From the NCBI RefSeq assembly GCF_009647655.1, contig NZ_WJFD01000002.1, forward strand, positions 310,001 to 374,000: DNA of 64,000 nucleotides, in the 5' to 3' direction. The DNA comes from Chitinophaga sp. SYP-B3965 (lineage in GTDB: Bacteria > Bacteroidota > Bacteroidia > Chitinophagales > Chitinophagaceae). The notes below the pieces were generated by a model that saw only the letters and a list, made by a program, of their open reading frames with translations, had not been told where the DNA came from and did not search any database. The first letter of the stretch is position 1, and each line of letters opens with the position of its first letter. Both the position numbers and the translations under genes were made by a program. This document shows, piece by piece, positions 24,656 to 32,824 of the stretch.

Positions 24656-26855
24656 ATTCCACAAGGAATTTAATCCTCACTAGTTTCAATTGTTCCAGGG
24701 TATAATTCCCTTCGCTAAGTTCCTCTTTTGCAATCTGCAAACTCGATGTTTCACAACCCTTAAAGTATTCAATGATCTCATCCAGCGCGTATTCATCCAG
24801 TTCTTCATCAATACAATAATCCAGGTTCAGTTTAGTCCCACTGGCTACGATCGTCTCCATTTCATCCAGCAGCTGAGGGATGCTCAGTTCTTTGTTCTTA
24901 GCAATAGTTTCCAGCGGCATTTTCTTGTCGATGTTCTGAATGATGAACACCTTCAGGCCACTCTTGTTCACCACACTCTTCATCACAAAATCATCCGGTT
25001 TCACGATGTCGTTCTCTTCTACAAATTTGGCGATCACATCCACGAACTTTTTACCGTAACGCAGGGCTTTACCTTTACTAACGCCGGAGATCTTTTCCAG
25101 TTCCTGAACAGTAGTAGGGTATTGTGTAGCCATATCTTCCAGGGAAGTTTCCAGGAAGATCACAAACGGGGGCAGGTTCTTTTCCTTGGCCACTTTCTTG
25201 CGGAGGTCCTTTAACATTTCCACCAGTACAGGGTCTGCAGATGCCTGCGCTTCTCCGGTATTACCATCTTCATCTTCTCCCCCGCCGTCGCTTTCATCAA
25301 ACTGATGGTTCAGGGAGAACCAGATGGAGAATGGTTTTTTAATGAATTTATGTCCTTTGGAAGTGATCTTCAGGAGGCCATATTCTTCAATATCTTTTTC
25401 GATCAATCCTTCCAGCATCATCTGGCGGATGAGGGAATTCCAGAAATGGGCATCGAATTCCTTCCCTTCTCCGAACACCCCCAGCTTATCGTGCGAGAAG
25501 GTGGTTATTTGAGGGTTGCTTTGCCCTGTGATGATATTTACTGTGTAATCCGTACCGAAACGCTCCTCAAGCTGCTGAATAGCCTTTAAAACGATAAAAG
25601 CACGGTTCTTCACCTCTATCTTTTCTTTCGGATGCAGGCAGTTGTCACATTTACCACAATTCTCGCCTTCGTATTTCTCCCCGAAATAATGAAGGATCAC
25701 TTTACGACGGCAAACGGAACTTTCTGCATAGGCCACCGTTTCGTTAATGAGCTGTGCCCCCATTTCCCTTTCAGAAAGAGGTTTATCCCGCATCAGGTGT
25801 TCCAGTTTCTGTACATCCTTGTAGGAATAGAAGCAAAGACAGATCCCTTCGAGGCCATCACGGCCACCGCGGCCGGTTTCCTGGTAATAGTTCTCCAGGC
25901 TCTTGGGTATATTGTAGTGGATCACAAAACGCACATCCGGTTTATCGATCCCCATTCCAAATGCAATAGTGGCAACGATCACCTCTACATCCTCATGCAG
26001 GAACATATCCTGCCGCCCTGCGCGGGTGGTGGAATCCAAACCGGCATGGTAGGCAACCGCTTTAATGCCATTGGCCACCAGCATGTCTGCCAGTTCCTCC
26101 GTGGTTTTACGGTTGAGGGTATAAATGATCCCGCTTTTGCCTTTGTGCTGGTGGATAAACTTCACGATATCCTTGATCACAAGGTCTTTTTTCCGCTTGG
26201 CGCGGATCTCATAATAAAGATTGGGGCGGTTGAAGGAGGAAATATAGATCTCGGGTGTCCGCAATTCCAGGTTCTTTACAATATCGCTCTGCACTTTGGG
26301 AGTGGCAGTAGCTGTTAATGCAATGATAGGAAGTTCCGGGTTGATCATTTCTATCATTTCCCTTAAACGGCGGTACTCCGGACGGAAGTCATGCCCCCAT
26401 TCAGAAATACAGTGGGCCTCATCCACAGCAATGAAAGAGATCTCCAGTTCCTTGAAGAAATCAATGTTTTCCTGTTTTGTGAGCGTTTCCGGCGCCACAT
26501 AAAGCATTTTGGTCTTACCAGTGGTGAGGTCTGAACGTACTTTTTTAATCTGCGCTTTTGTGAGCGTAGAGTTAAGAAAATGCGCCACGTTGTCTTTACT
26601 GCTGTATGAACGGATCAGGTCCACCTGATTTTTCATCAAAGCAATCAACGGACTCACAATGATCGCCACACCTGGAGTCATCAATGCAGGAAGCTGGTAG
26701 CATAAAGACTTACCGCCACCTGTTGGCATTATCACGAATGTATCTTTTCCGGAAAGTATATTTTTTATGATCTTCTCCTGGTTACCCTTAAAGGAATCAA
26801 ATCCGAAATGTTCGTGTAATGCATCCAACAAACTTACCTTTGCAACAGCCATCAC
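24645..26855 (-). CDS. recQ: ATP-dependent DNA helicase RecQ
   Basis: A 736-residue 3'-5' helicase of recombination and repair. The superfamily 2 core has the Q-motif FKGNQ, Walker A MPTGGGKSLCYQLP near residue 45, Walker B with AVDEAHCISEWGHDFRPEYRRL near 142, TATATP (motif III) and QETGRGGRDG (motif VI) near 325. The zinc-binding RecQ-Ct region carries the cysteines in VCRRKVILHYFGE and GKCDNC near 380-410; a winged helix and an HRDC domain (about 540-620) follow. The last 120 residues extend beyond HRDC with an extra helical domain of the type seen in Bacteroidota RecQ. It is complete and of slightly long, normal size. Confidence 0.96.
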   Translation of the reverse strand: MMAVAKVSLLDALHEHFGFDSFKGNQEKIIKNILSGKDTFVIMPTGGGKSLCYQLPALMTPGVAIIVSPLIALMKNQVDLIRSYSSKDNVAHFLNSTLTKAQIKKVRSDLTTGKTKMLYVAPETLTKQENIDFFKELEISFIAVDEAHCISEWGHDFRPEYRRLREMIEMINPELPIIALTATATPKVQSDIVKNLELRTPEIYISSFNRPNLYYEIRAKRKKDLVIKDIVKFIHQHKGKSGIIYTLNRKTTEELADMLVANGIKAVAYHAGLDSTTRAGRQDMFLHEDVEVIVATIAFGMGIDKPDVRFVIHYNIPKSLENYYQETGRGGRDGLEGICLCFYSYKDVQKLEHLMRDKPLSEREMGAQLINETVAYAESSVCRRKVILHYFGEKYEGENCGKCDNCLHPKEKIEVKNRAFIVLKAIQQLEERFGTDYTVNIITGQSNPQITTFSHDKLGVFGEGKEFDAHFWNSLIRQMMLEGLIEKDIEEYGLLKITSKGHKFIKKPFSIWFSLNHQFDESDGGGEDEDGNTGEAQASADPVLVEMLKDLRKKVAKEKNLPPFVIFLETSLEDMATQYPTTVQELEKISGVSKGKALRYGKKFVDVIAKFVEENDIVKPDDFVMKSVVNKSGLKVFIIQNIDKKMPLETIAKNKELSIPQLLDEMETIVASGTKLNLDYCIDEELDEYALDEIIEYFKGCETSSLQIAKEELSEGNYTLEQLKLVRIKFLVEYGN

Positions 26856-27010
26856 ATATAAAGTTTAAAACAAGTTATATCTAGAGATATTTGAATAGCG
26901 CTGATAGATGAAAAAATTTCAGCATGTATTTTTGGGGGACACGAAATTACTTAAAAAACTAGTTTGTGTCAATATAATTTATATGATCGCTGCCCTTATT
27001 TAAAAAATGA

Positions 27011-27018
27011 TAAATTTG
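27011..27018 (+). promoter_or_regulatory. -7 promoter element of the kdsD/manC operon
   Basis: TAAATTTG matches TAnnTTTG and lies 10 bases before the kdsD ATG, giving a leader of only a few bases. A clear TTTG at -33 is missing. Confidence 0.45.
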
Positions 27019-27028
27019 TAGCCGTCAG

Positions 27029-28003
27029 ATGAAACAGAAGACTATCGTAAATATTCAGGATACAGCAAAACGGACTATCAGGCTGGAGTCTGCCGCCATT
27101 GGGAGTCTGGAGCAATATGTCAACGAGGATTTTGAGCAAACTGTGGAGTTGATTGCCCGAATTAAGGGTCGTGTGGTGGTTACTGGCATCGGGAAAAGTG
27201 CCATTATAGCCCAAAAAATAGTCGCAACCTTCAATTCTACCGGTACACCCGCTTTATTTATGCATGCTGCTGACGCCATTCATGGCGATCTGGGGATGGT
27301 AACCCCGGACGATGTGGTCATTTGCATCTCTAAAAGCGGGGAATCCCCGGAAATTAAGGTGTTGGTTCCACTGGTACAGAACCTGGGAAATACGCTGGTG
27401 GCTATTGTAGGCAAAATGGACTCCTATCTGGCACAGTCGGCACATTTTGTGCTGAACACTACCGTGACCCAGGAAGCCTGCCCCAATAACCTGGCCCCTA
27501 CTACCAGCACTACAGCACAATTGGTGATGGGAGATGCCCTGGCGGTTTGCCTGATAGAACTGAAAGGGTTCACAGCAGAGGATTTTGCCAAATTCCACCC
27601 CGGTGGTACCCTGGGCAAGAAATTGTACCTGAAAGTGGGAGACCTGAGCAAATTGCACAAGGTGCCCACCGTGAAACTTGACAGCTCGTTAAGGGAAGTG
27701 ATCGTGGAGATCTCTTCCAAAATGCTGGGTGTTACAGGTGTAGTGGATGAGGAAGGCCGCCTGCAGGGCATTATTACAGACGGGGACCTGAGAAGGATGC
27801 TGGAGAAAAACATGGATGCCGCCGGCGTAAAAGCAGCAGACATTATGAGCAGGAATCCAAAAACCATCCAGCAGGATGAACTGGCGGTAAATGCCCTGGA
27901 ATTAATGAGAGAGTACGATATAACGCAACTACTGGCCATGAAAGGTGATCAGTATCACGGAATTATACATTTACACGATTTAATCCGAGAAGGAATTATT
28001 TGA
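27029..28003 (+). CDS. kdsD: Arabinose-5-phosphate isomerase (KpsF/GutQ family)
   Basis: A 324-residue enzyme that converts ribulose 5-phosphate to arabinose 5-phosphate, the first step to Kdo of lipopolysaccharide. The SIS domain covers about residues 25-175 (VVVTGIGKSAIIAQKIVATFNSTGTPALFMHAADAIHGDLGMV, then ISKSGESPEIK), with the conserved AKFHPGGTLGKKL block near 190. Two CBS domains follow (about 200-320; GVVDEEGRLQGIITDGDLRRML, ITQLLAMKGDQYHGIIHLHDLI). The next gene begins 3 bases after its stop, so the pair is an operon for surface polysaccharide precursors. Confidence 0.93.
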   Translation: MKQKTIVNIQDTAKRTIRLESAAIGSLEQYVNEDFEQTVELIARIKGRVVVTGIGKSAIIAQKIVATFNSTGTPALFMHAADAIHGDLGMVTPDDVVICISKSGESPEIKVLVPLVQNLGNTLVAIVGKMDSYLAQSAHFVLNTTVTQEACPNNLAPTTSTTAQLVMGDALAVCLIELKGFTAEDFAKFHPGGTLGKKLYLKVGDLSKLHKVPTVKLDSSLREVIVEISSKMLGVTGVVDEEGRLQGIITDGDLRRMLEKNMDAAGVKAADIMSRNPKTIQQDELAVNALELMREYDITQLLAMKGDQYHGIIHLHDLIREGII

Positions 28004-28006
28004 GCG

Positions 28007-29098
28007 ATGACATCTTTAAACAATCATTTTTACGTGGCCATCATGGCCGGAGGGATTGGTAGCCGCTTTTGGCCTTACAGCCGTACGGATTACCCCAAAC
28101 AATTTCTGGACATCCTGAACACAGGTAAGACCCTGTTGCAATGGACCTATGAACGGTTCACCCAGTTTATACCAGCCGAAAACATTTTTGTGGTTACACA
28201 CCATAACTATGCTTCCACGGTAGCCAAACAACTGCCCTCATTGCCCCAGGACAACATCGTGAGCGAACCCTCCAGGAAAAATACGGCACCTTGTGTGGCA
28301 TATATCTCTCACAAGATCCATAAAAAGGACCCCAAGGCCAGCATCATCTGTGCGCCTGCGGATCACCTGATCATGGATCCTACCCAGTTTACCAGCACCT
28401 GCCTCAATGCCCTGTTGTTTGCACAAAAGAACAATGCATTGCTCACCCTGGGGATCAAACCAACCCGTCCGGATACCGGCTACGGGTACATTCAATATGA
28501 AACCCAGCAGGTGGCAGACAATGTGTACCAGGTAAAGACCTTCACGGAAAAACCAAATCTGGAACTGGCTAAAACCTTCCTGAAAAGCGGGGACTTCCTC
28601 TGGAACGCAGGCATTTTTGTCTGGAATGCCAAAAGCATCCTTCAGGCATTTGCCACTTACCAGCCGGAAATGGATGAGCTGTTTGTACAGGAAACGGCAT
28701 CACTGAATACCCCCGCAGAGAAAGAAGTGATTGAAAAGATCTACTCCCAGTGCACCAATATCTCTATCGATTATGGTGTAATGGAAAAGGCCAGTAACGT
28801 GTATGTTATTCCTTCCAACTTTGGCTGGAGCGATCTGGGTACATGGGCTTCCGCTTATGAGAACCTGGAAAAAGATTATCTGGGCAATGCGGTACAGGGA
28901 AAGAACGTAATGGTGATAGATGCCACCAAATGTATGGTGAAAGCGCCCAACGATAAACTGGTATTATTACAGGGCTTGGACGACTTTATCGTTATCGATA
29001 CGCCGGATGTCCTGATGATCTGCAAGAAAGAGAATGAACAGCAGATCAAGGAATATGTTGCAGAAGTGAAGCGGCACAAAGGCGAGAAATATTTATAA
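28007..29098 (+). CDS. manC: Mannose-1-phosphate guanylyltransferase
   Basis: A 363-residue nucleotidyltransferase that makes GDP-mannose from mannose 1-phosphate and GTP. The signature MAGGIGSRFWPYSRTDYPKQFLDIL lies near residue 13, with CAPADHLIMDP near 118, the sugar-binding VKTFTEKPNLE near 175 and NAGIFVWNAKSIL near 200. NFGWSDLGTWASAYE near 270 is also typical. It is the short form without a fused phosphomannose isomerase domain. It follows kdsD by 3 bases and ends in a strong terminator. The product feeds mannose, fucose or rhamnose units of cell-surface glycans. Confidence 0.93.
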   Translation: MTSLNNHFYVAIMAGGIGSRFWPYSRTDYPKQFLDILNTGKTLLQWTYERFTQFIPAENIFVVTHHNYASTVAKQLPSLPQDNIVSEPSRKNTAPCVAYISHKIHKKDPKASIICAPADHLIMDPTQFTSTCLNALLFAQKNNALLTLGIKPTRPDTGYGYIQYETQQVADNVYQVKTFTEKPNLELAKTFLKSGDFLWNAGIFVWNAKSILQAFATYQPEMDELFVQETASLNTPAEKEVIEKIYSQCTNISIDYGVMEKASNVYVIPSNFGWSDLGTWASAYENLEKDYLGNAVQGKNVMVIDATKCMVKAPNDKLVLLQGLDDFIVIDTPDVLMICKKENEQQIKEYVAEVKRHKGEKYL

Positions 29099-29100
29099 AT

Positions 29101-29136
29101 AAAAAAGCCGGAAGCGATAAACTTCCGGCTTTTTTT
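29101..29136 (+). terminator. Rho-independent terminator, bidirectional
   Basis: A 14-bp perfect stem (AAAAAAGCCGGAAG / CTTCCGGCTTTTTT) with a 7-base loop serves manC and, read in reverse, the carbonic anhydrase gene ending at 29148. Confidence 0.9.
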
Positions 29137-29147
29137 ATGAAAAGATC

Positions 29148-29822
29148 TTAAGAAGCTTTAGCTCCTGAAGCGCCTATTGATTGCCCCACATGGCAGGTAT
29201 GTTCATGGAAAGTAACTACACCTGTTTCCACATCGTACATAGCACCTATAATACCCAACTCCCCACTGTCTATCATTTCTGCAATGATCACACTTTGTTC
29301 AAGGATCGCTTGTACAGAACGTTCTGTATGAATATTCGTAACGGCCTCCACAAAAGCGTGATTTTTAGAAGTCCGGTTTTCTTTGATCGTTTTTTCCTGG
29401 AAAATAGCAGGCCGGATCTTGCCCAGCAGGCCGGTAAGGTTGCCCATTTCCACATGATCGCAAGCGCCTTTGATTGCTCCGCAATTCGTATGCCCCATCA
29501 CCACAATCATCTTGGAGCCCGCCACTTTGCACGCATATTCCAGGCTGCCCAGAACGTTTTCCGTAATAACGGCGCCGGCCAAACGAATACTGAAAATATC
29601 TCCCAATCCCTGATCAAAGATCAGTTCAGCAGAAGTGCGGGAGTCCATGCAACTCACGATAGCAGCGAAGGGCCATTGCCCTTCTGCGGTCTGGTTCACT
29701 TGTTGTAAAAGGTTCCGGTTGATACGAAGGTTGCTAACAAATCTTTCGTTGCCTTCGCGGAGCAGCTGTAAAGCTGTTTCAGCCGTGAGGCTGCTTTGAG
29801 TAAGTGATGTGTGTGCTTTCAT
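29148..29822 (-). CDS. Beta-class carbonic anhydrase
   Basis: A 224-residue enzyme that interconverts CO2 and bicarbonate. The zinc ligands are recognisable: Cys and the Asp-Arg dyad in IVSCMDSRTSAELIF near residue 60, and His/Cys in VVMGHTNCGAIKG near 115-120. The rest (GDIFSIRLAGAVITENVLGSLEYAC) is typical. No signal peptide is present. I chose the ATG at 29822; an ATG at 29843 would add seven residues. It lies downstream of the SulP transporter gene in the same direction, and the pair would import and equilibrate bicarbonate or another anion. Confidence 0.93.
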   Translation of the reverse strand: MKAHTSLTQSSLTAETALQLLREGNERFVSNLRINRNLLQQVNQTAEGQWPFAAIVSCMDSRTSAELIFDQGLGDIFSIRLAGAVITENVLGSLEYACKVAGSKMIVVMGHTNCGAIKGACDHVEMGNLTGLLGKIRPAIFQEKTIKENRTSKNHAFVEAVTNIHTERSVQAILEQSVIIAEMIDSGELGIIGAMYDVETGVVTFHEHTCHVGQSIGASGAKAS

Positions 29823-29850
29823 TGCTACAATATTTTTAATCATTGATTTT

Positions 29851-31497
29851 TTAATTAGCGGATAATTCTTTCAGAAGGTCTTTGTGCGTGCCATTGGTAA
29901 TAACACTTACCGGCTTTTCTTTTTCAGGACTTTCCATAAAAACATGTTCCGTGTTGTTGATCTTATAAGCTTCTTTGAATCCTTTGAGCACCACTTTTAT
30001 TTTTTGCTGCGGGGCTTTGATCTGCGTAAACTCGCGGATGATCTCCAAAACATCCTGATCTATATAAGCAGTTTTGCTCGCGTCGATCACCACTGTGGAG
30101 TTTTCCGGTAACTTATCCAGCGTTAAAAGAATGCTTGCTTTGTTGAGGAAACTCACTTCCTGCGCCAGTTCCAGGCGGATCAGATCTCCCGTGCGGTATT
30201 TTTCTTTATGGAAGAAATAAGGACTCTTCATATTTCCCCATAAAAGGAAAAGAACACTCACGCCCAATCCTACGCCAACACCGATCAGCAGGTCCGTGAA
30301 TACGATCACCACAACCGTAACACCAAATGGTATCCACTGATACTTCCCTTTCTCAAACATCTTCTTAAATACAGATGGTTTGCAAAGTTTATAACCAGTT
30401 ACCAGCAGTACTGCAGCGAGCGTGGCATATGGAATTTTGTTCAGGAGCGTCGGTATCAGTGCCGCACAGATCAGCAGCAACGCACCATGAGCCATGGTGG
30501 CCAATTTAGTTCGTCCGCCGGAATTGATATTGGCAGAAGAACGAACGATCACCGAAGTGATAGGAATACCACCGATCAAACCGCTCACCATGTTAGCAAT
30601 ACCCTGCGCTTTTAATTCGCGGTTAGGAGAAGAGTAACGTTTCAACGGATCTAATTTATCCGTTGCTTCCAGGTTCAACAGGGTTTCAATAGAAGCCACC
30701 ACCGCGATGGTTGCTGCTACTACCCATACTTTACTGTTTGCCAGTTCGCCAAAGTTGGGAACGGTGAATTGCCCAACGAAGTCATTGAAGGTTGCTGCAA
30801 CAGGCAGTGTTACCAGGTGACTTTGCTCAAGGCCCAATACAGAACCAGAAGATAAGAACAACTGGTTAATACCAACGCCAGCCAGCACTGCAACTAATGG
30901 TGCGGGCACTACTCCCACTTTAGGGATCTTATTCCAGTATAGAAGTATAGCGATGGAAATAATAGTGATAATGACCGCTCCAAAGTGAATATGATTCAGC
31001 GTGCTTAATAAAGCGGTGAAAGAATTCTCCCCGTCCGTCTGGATAAAAGCCATGTCACTGATGGTATCAGCATCATATCCAAAAGCATGCGGTATTTGTT
31101 TGAGGATGATGATAATACCGATCGCAGTAAGCATTCCCGTAATAACGTTGGATGGGAAATAATTGGCCACCGCTCCTGCTCTCAAAAAGCCCAGGATCAA
31201 CTGGAACATACCAGCTATAACAACCGCCAGCAGGAAAGATTCAAAATTACCAAGTGTAGCGATGGCGCTCAGCACAATAGCTGTTAAACCGGCTGCAGGG
31301 CCACTTACACTCAAATGAGAACCACTAAAGAAGCCAACCACCAGACCACCAACAATACCCGCAATCATACCTGAAAAGAGAGGGGCGCCGGAAGCCAGGG
31401 CAATGCCTAAGCACAATGGAACAGCGATCAGGAATACGACCAGCCCGGCCGATAGATCACCTTTAATGTTTGAAAAAACAGCAGTCTTCTTGCTCAT
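29851..31497 (-). CDS. SulP family inorganic anion transporter with STAS domain
   Basis: A 548-residue transporter. Residues about 8-430 hold 10-14 membrane helices with the SulP opening GDLSAGLVVFLIAVPLCLGIALASGAPLFSGMIAGIVGG and SHLSVSGPAAGLTAIV; the block GIANMVSGLIGGIPITSVIVRSSANINSGGRTKLA near 300 is a further signature. A cytosolic STAS domain occupies about 445-540 (STVVIDASKTAYIDQDVLEIIREF). SulP proteins carry sulfate, bicarbonate (BicA) or other anions. Pairing with carbonic anhydrase 28 bases downstream favours bicarbonate, by context only. Confidence 0.93.
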   Translation of the reverse strand: MSKKTAVFSNIKGDLSAGLVVFLIAVPLCLGIALASGAPLFSGMIAGIVGGLVVGFFSGSHLSVSGPAAGLTAIVLSAIATLGNFESFLLAVVIAGMFQLILGFLRAGAVANYFPSNVITGMLTAIGIIIILKQIPHAFGYDADTISDMAFIQTDGENSFTALLSTLNHIHFGAVIITIISIAILLYWNKIPKVGVVPAPLVAVLAGVGINQLFLSSGSVLGLEQSHLVTLPVAATFNDFVGQFTVPNFGELANSKVWVVAATIAVVASIETLLNLEATDKLDPLKRYSSPNRELKAQGIANMVSGLIGGIPITSVIVRSSANINSGGRTKLATMAHGALLLICAALIPTLLNKIPYATLAAVLLVTGYKLCKPSVFKKMFEKGKYQWIPFGVTVVVIVFTDLLIGVGVGLGVSVLFLLWGNMKSPYFFHKEKYRTGDLIRLELAQEVSFLNKASILLTLDKLPENSTVVIDASKTAYIDQDVLEIIREFTQIKAPQQKIKVVLKGFKEAYKINNTEHVFMESPEKEKPVSVITNGTHKDLLKELSAN

Positions 31498-31539
31498 AGA
31501 AATCGTGATTTGATCAGATTCTACGCATAATCCCCGGTC

Positions 31540-31755
31540 TCACAGTGCATGCTTCAAAGGCATTTGCTGGCAAGGTGGTTCATTGCTAAAGCCCGGCATT
31601 CCGCACCACAAAATTGCTTTGCCCAAAATGGCAAAAACAGTTGCGGCAATCATAACGGAACCCCAAAGCGTCAGGCAGTGATACAGGATCAGTGCGTGAT
31701 CTGGTAGTAGTACAGTAAAAAAAGGAATTGAAACTTGTGCGCTACGGCATAGCAC
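31540..31755 (-). CDS. Possible small membrane protein, unassigned
   Basis: A 71-residue frame starting with GTG. It has one hydrophobic segment (LWGSVMIAATVFAILGKAIL) and a Cys/Pro-rich tail (CGMPGFSNEPPCQQMP). The codon pattern looks protein-like, but there is no recognised family and no ribosome site. It sits between the signal-peptide protein and sulP on the same strand, leaving room for a transcript of three genes. It could be a chance frame. Confidence 0.25.
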   Translation of the reverse strand: MLCRSAQVSIPFFTVLLPDHALILYHCLTLWGSVMIAATVFAILGKAILWCGMPGFSNEPPCQQMPLKHAL

Positions 31756-31770
31756 ACAGATGAGTGATAA

Positions 31771-32070
31771 TTATCCGATGTAATTCGGAGGAGGGGTTTG
31801 GATTTCCTGTATGGGACTGGCAGGAATATCCTCGTGATAACTATAAGATAAAGTACGCAGGAATAACTCAGGGTTGAGTTCAGTTTCCTGGTCTGCATAC
31901 TTGTGTAAATTTAAGTCGTTGGGGGAAAGCTTTAATGTTTTAGACATACAGCCACCATCCACGTGCTCTTCCACGATCTGATTATTAAACAGCAATTTCC
32001 CCACTTGTGCAATGGGTAGCAGCTGGACACACATCAAGCTGATAAAAAATATACTGATTAATTTCTTCAA
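31771..32070 (-). CDS. Small exported protein of unknown function
   Basis: A 99-residue protein with an N-terminal hydrophobic helix (LKKLISIFFISLMCVQLLPIAQVG) and a polar mature part ending in a Pro-rich tail (PIQEIQTPPPNYIG). Short proteins of this build, beginning with a VQLLPI-x-x-x-G-x-L-L-F-x-x-Q type segment, are common in Bacteroidota, but I know no function. The TTG at 32070 gives a normal signal-like N-terminus; a GTG at 32121 would add 17 residues. It is oriented away from the PadR operon. Confidence 0.55.
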   Translation of the reverse strand: MKKLISIFFISLMCVQLLPIAQVGKLLFNNQIVEEHVDGGCMSKTLKLSPNDLNLHKYADQETELNPELFLRTLSYSYHEDIPASPIQEIQTPPPNYIG

Positions 32071-32121
32071 ATGACTTCGTGTAAAATTTACGTTGAAGCA
32101 AAAATACTCATGGAAATCCAC

Positions 32122-32342
32122 AATTCATATTATCCTGGGTCAAAGAATTGTTAAATACATCTTAATTAATTATAAACCCGGCACTTACAGTTGATAAACG
32201 GCCGTAAATACTTCATCCTTTCCTATTACCGCTCATCACAAAGCCAAAATGCCTTAAAAATAGAAAGAGGTTAATAATCAATTGCTTAAGTAAAAACCGG
32301 TAATGTTCTAAGCAAGTTATTTTGCATTAAAGAGTATTCGGC
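32122..32342. other. Divergent intergenic region before padR
   Basis: This 221-base AT-rich stretch holds no credible gene. With the promoter that follows it separates two divergent units. I see no strong palindrome apart from loose AT-rich dyads. Confidence 0.5.
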
Positions 32343-32373
32343 ATTGCATAGTAGTAAATTCTTTCTATCTTTG
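32343..32373 (+). promoter_or_regulatory. Promoter of the padR-pspC operon
   Basis: ATTG (32343-32346), a 19-base spacer and TATCTTTG (32366-32373) match the Bacteroidota consensus almost completely. The predicted leader is about 60 bases. Confidence 0.7.
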
Positions 32374-32439
32374 TATCGTGAAGTTGATGATAAACCATCA
32401 AAACGCCATTACAAAAAGATATTTAAAAGCTCACTTGCC

Positions 32440-32784
32440 ATGAATATAGATAACACGCAATCACAGATGAGAAAAGGGGTGCTCGAGTTTTGCATCCTCT
32501 CCATCATCAAGCAAGGCGAGGCTTATCCTTCAGACATTATCGAAAAAATGAAAGAAGCAAAGCTGGACATCCTGGAAGGGACATTATATCCGCTTTTGAC
32601 TCGCCTCAAAAATGCGGAACTACTCACTTATCGCTGGGTAGAAAGCAGCTCCGGGCCACCACGTAAATATTTTTCCATGACAGAAAAAGGAGAAGCTTTT
32701 TATCTGGACCTGGAAAATACATGGAACGAACTGGCTAACGCTGTACACGCACTAACATTACCTCATTCCAATCCCATCCAATAA
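32440..32784 (+). CDS. PadR family transcriptional regulator
   Basis: A 114-residue winged-helix regulator. The PadR core is MRKGVLEFCILSIIKQGEAYPSDIIEKMKEAKLDILEGTLYPLLTRLKNAELLTYRWVESSSGPPRKYFSMTEKGE, which covers the helix-turn-helix and the beta wing, followed by a short dimerisation helix. The ATG at 32440 is the family start; a longer frame to 32344 lies in the promoter and leader. It precedes the PspC gene by 40 bases. PadR-PspC pairs are frequent in Bacteroidota and the regulator most likely controls its own operon in response to an unknown ligand. Confidence 0.93.
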   Translation: MNIDNTQSQMRKGVLEFCILSIIKQGEAYPSDIIEKMKEAKLDILEGTLYPLLTRLKNAELLTYRWVESSSGPPRKYFSMTEKGEAFYLDLENTWNELANAVHALTLPHSNPIQ

Positions 32785-32824
32785 TATACATCCAAGACCT
32801 AAAACCTAAAATCAGAAATTAGAG

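Noticed and set aside
32344-32439. N-terminal extension of the PadR frame
   Set aside because: It overlaps the promoter and leader; the ATG at 32440 starts the conserved domain.
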